Origin: Actinomycetes bacterium
GTDB lineage: Bacteria > Actinomycetota > Actinomycetes > Mycobacteriales > Mycobacteriaceae
NCBI GenBank assembly: GCA_023416315.1
Contig: JAEZIA010000289.1
Coordinates: forward strand, 1-7,422
Direction of reading: 5' to 3'
Length of the DNA: 7,422 nucleotides
Notes under the pieces: model-generated
Told to the model about the DNA's origin: nothing
Seen by the model: only the letters and a program-made list of their open reading frames with translations
Database searches by the model: none
Position numbers and translations under genes: made by a program
In this document: piece by piece, positions 7,021-7,422 of the stretch
Layout of the letters: each line of letters begins with the position of its first letter
Position numbering within the stretch: position 1 is the stretch's first letter

Positions 7021-7422
7021 TTACTGGCCGTAGTGGCCGAAGCCCCAGTCGAGTAACTTCGCGGCCTGGCCCCACAGGTCGTCGCTGCCGTACATCTGCA
7101 CGACGATCAGTCGGCGGCCGTTGCGCTGAGCCATGCCGACGTACGTCTCCTGGGCCAGGTTGGTGTATCCGCTCTTGCCGCCGATGAAGCCGGGGTAACT
7201 GCGCAGCAGACGGTCCTGGTTCTTGATCTCCTTGAATCCCGACCGGCCGGGGAACAGCGCCGAGGGCTGGTGGACGATCTGCGCAAACAGCGGGTAGCGC
7301 AACGCTTCTCGATAAATCACGGCCAAGTCATGCGGGGTGGTCACCGACTCCCAGCCCGGCCCGTCCAGGCCAGATGGAGATCCGGCGCGGGTGCTGCGGG
7401 CGGTGAGCTGGTAGGCCTTGGC
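7021..7422 (-). CDS. dacB: D-alanyl-D-alanine carboxypeptidase, DacB type (C-terminal part)
   Basis: Only the last 133 codons are in the window; the reading frame stays open to the right edge, so the GTG at 7344 is an internal codon and not the start. The frame upstream of it reads SGLDGPGWESVTTPHDLAV, typical of peptidase family S11 between its second and third motifs. The third active-site motif, Lys-Ser-Gly in GGKSGYT, is encoded at 7168-7176 (KTG in many relatives; KSG is an accepted variant). The Ser-x-x-Lys and Ser-x-Asn motifs lie outside the window. Such enzymes trim the terminal D-Ala from peptidoglycan stem peptides outside the membrane. The protein ends at GFGHYGQ soon after the catalytic domain, with no C-terminal membrane helix or PBP5-like C-terminal domain, as in the short mycobacterial DacB2. 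The gene converges on the amidohydrolase with 7 bases between stops. The choice between dacB1 and dacB2 names rests on remembered gene order. Confidence 0.9.
   Translation of the reverse strand, partial: AKAYQLTARSTRAGSPSGLDGPGWESVTTPHDLAVIYREALRYPLFAQIVHQPSALFPGRSGFKEIKNQDRLLRSYPGFIGGKSGYTNLAQETYVGMAQRNGRRLIVVQMYGSDDLWGQAAKLLDWGFGHYGQ

Noticed and set aside
7021..7344. A complete 107-residue protein on the - strand
   Set aside because: The frame stays open to the window edge and the upstream codons continue S11 peptidase sequence, so it is the end of a longer dacB gene.

Overview
The window is a stretch of high-GC actinobacterial chromosome, most likely from a mycobacterium (Mycobacterium/Mycolicibacterium). 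The evidence is the strong G/C bias at third codon positions, three GTG starts, protein sequences of mycobacterial type, and a gene order that, from memory, matches the conserved amt-glnB-glnD-ffh block of mycobacteria. Genus is an inference; no rRNA or other marker is present.

Layout, left to right. Positions 1-50 are a short leader with a strong ribosome binding site. Five genes then run on the + strand: the ammonium channel amtB (51-1418), the PII signal protein glnB (1455-1793), the PII-modifying nucleotidyltransferase glnD (1867-4350), the signal recognition particle GTPase ffh (4370-5932), and a metal-dependent amidohydrolase of unknown substrate (5934-7013). Spacers are 36, 73, 19 and 1 bases, so the block could be read as one operon. 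A sixth gene, a DacB-type D-alanyl-D-alanine carboxypeptidase, enters from the right on the - strand (7422-7021) and ends 7 bases from the amidohydrolase stop. No gap between genes exceeds 73 bases and coding density is close to complete.

The first three genes form a recognisable nitrogen-sensing module. AmtB conducts ammonium, PII (GlnB) binds the channel and reports nitrogen status, and GlnD adds or removes a nucleotide on the PII T-loop tyrosine (Tyr51) in response to glutamine. All the key residues I looked for in these proteins are present. Ffh belongs to a different process, co-translational membrane targeting, and the carboxypeptidase to peptidoglycan trimming.

I found no tRNA, rRNA, CRISPR array, insertion sequence, phage gene or clear terminator. 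Nothing here looks like an undescribed system. The points worth a second look are small: the corrected glnD start, a rare-leucine-codon cluster at the start of amtB, a mycobacterial-style insertion in Ffh, the uncharacterised amidohydrolase coupled to ffh, and the nitrogen module lying next to SRP genes.
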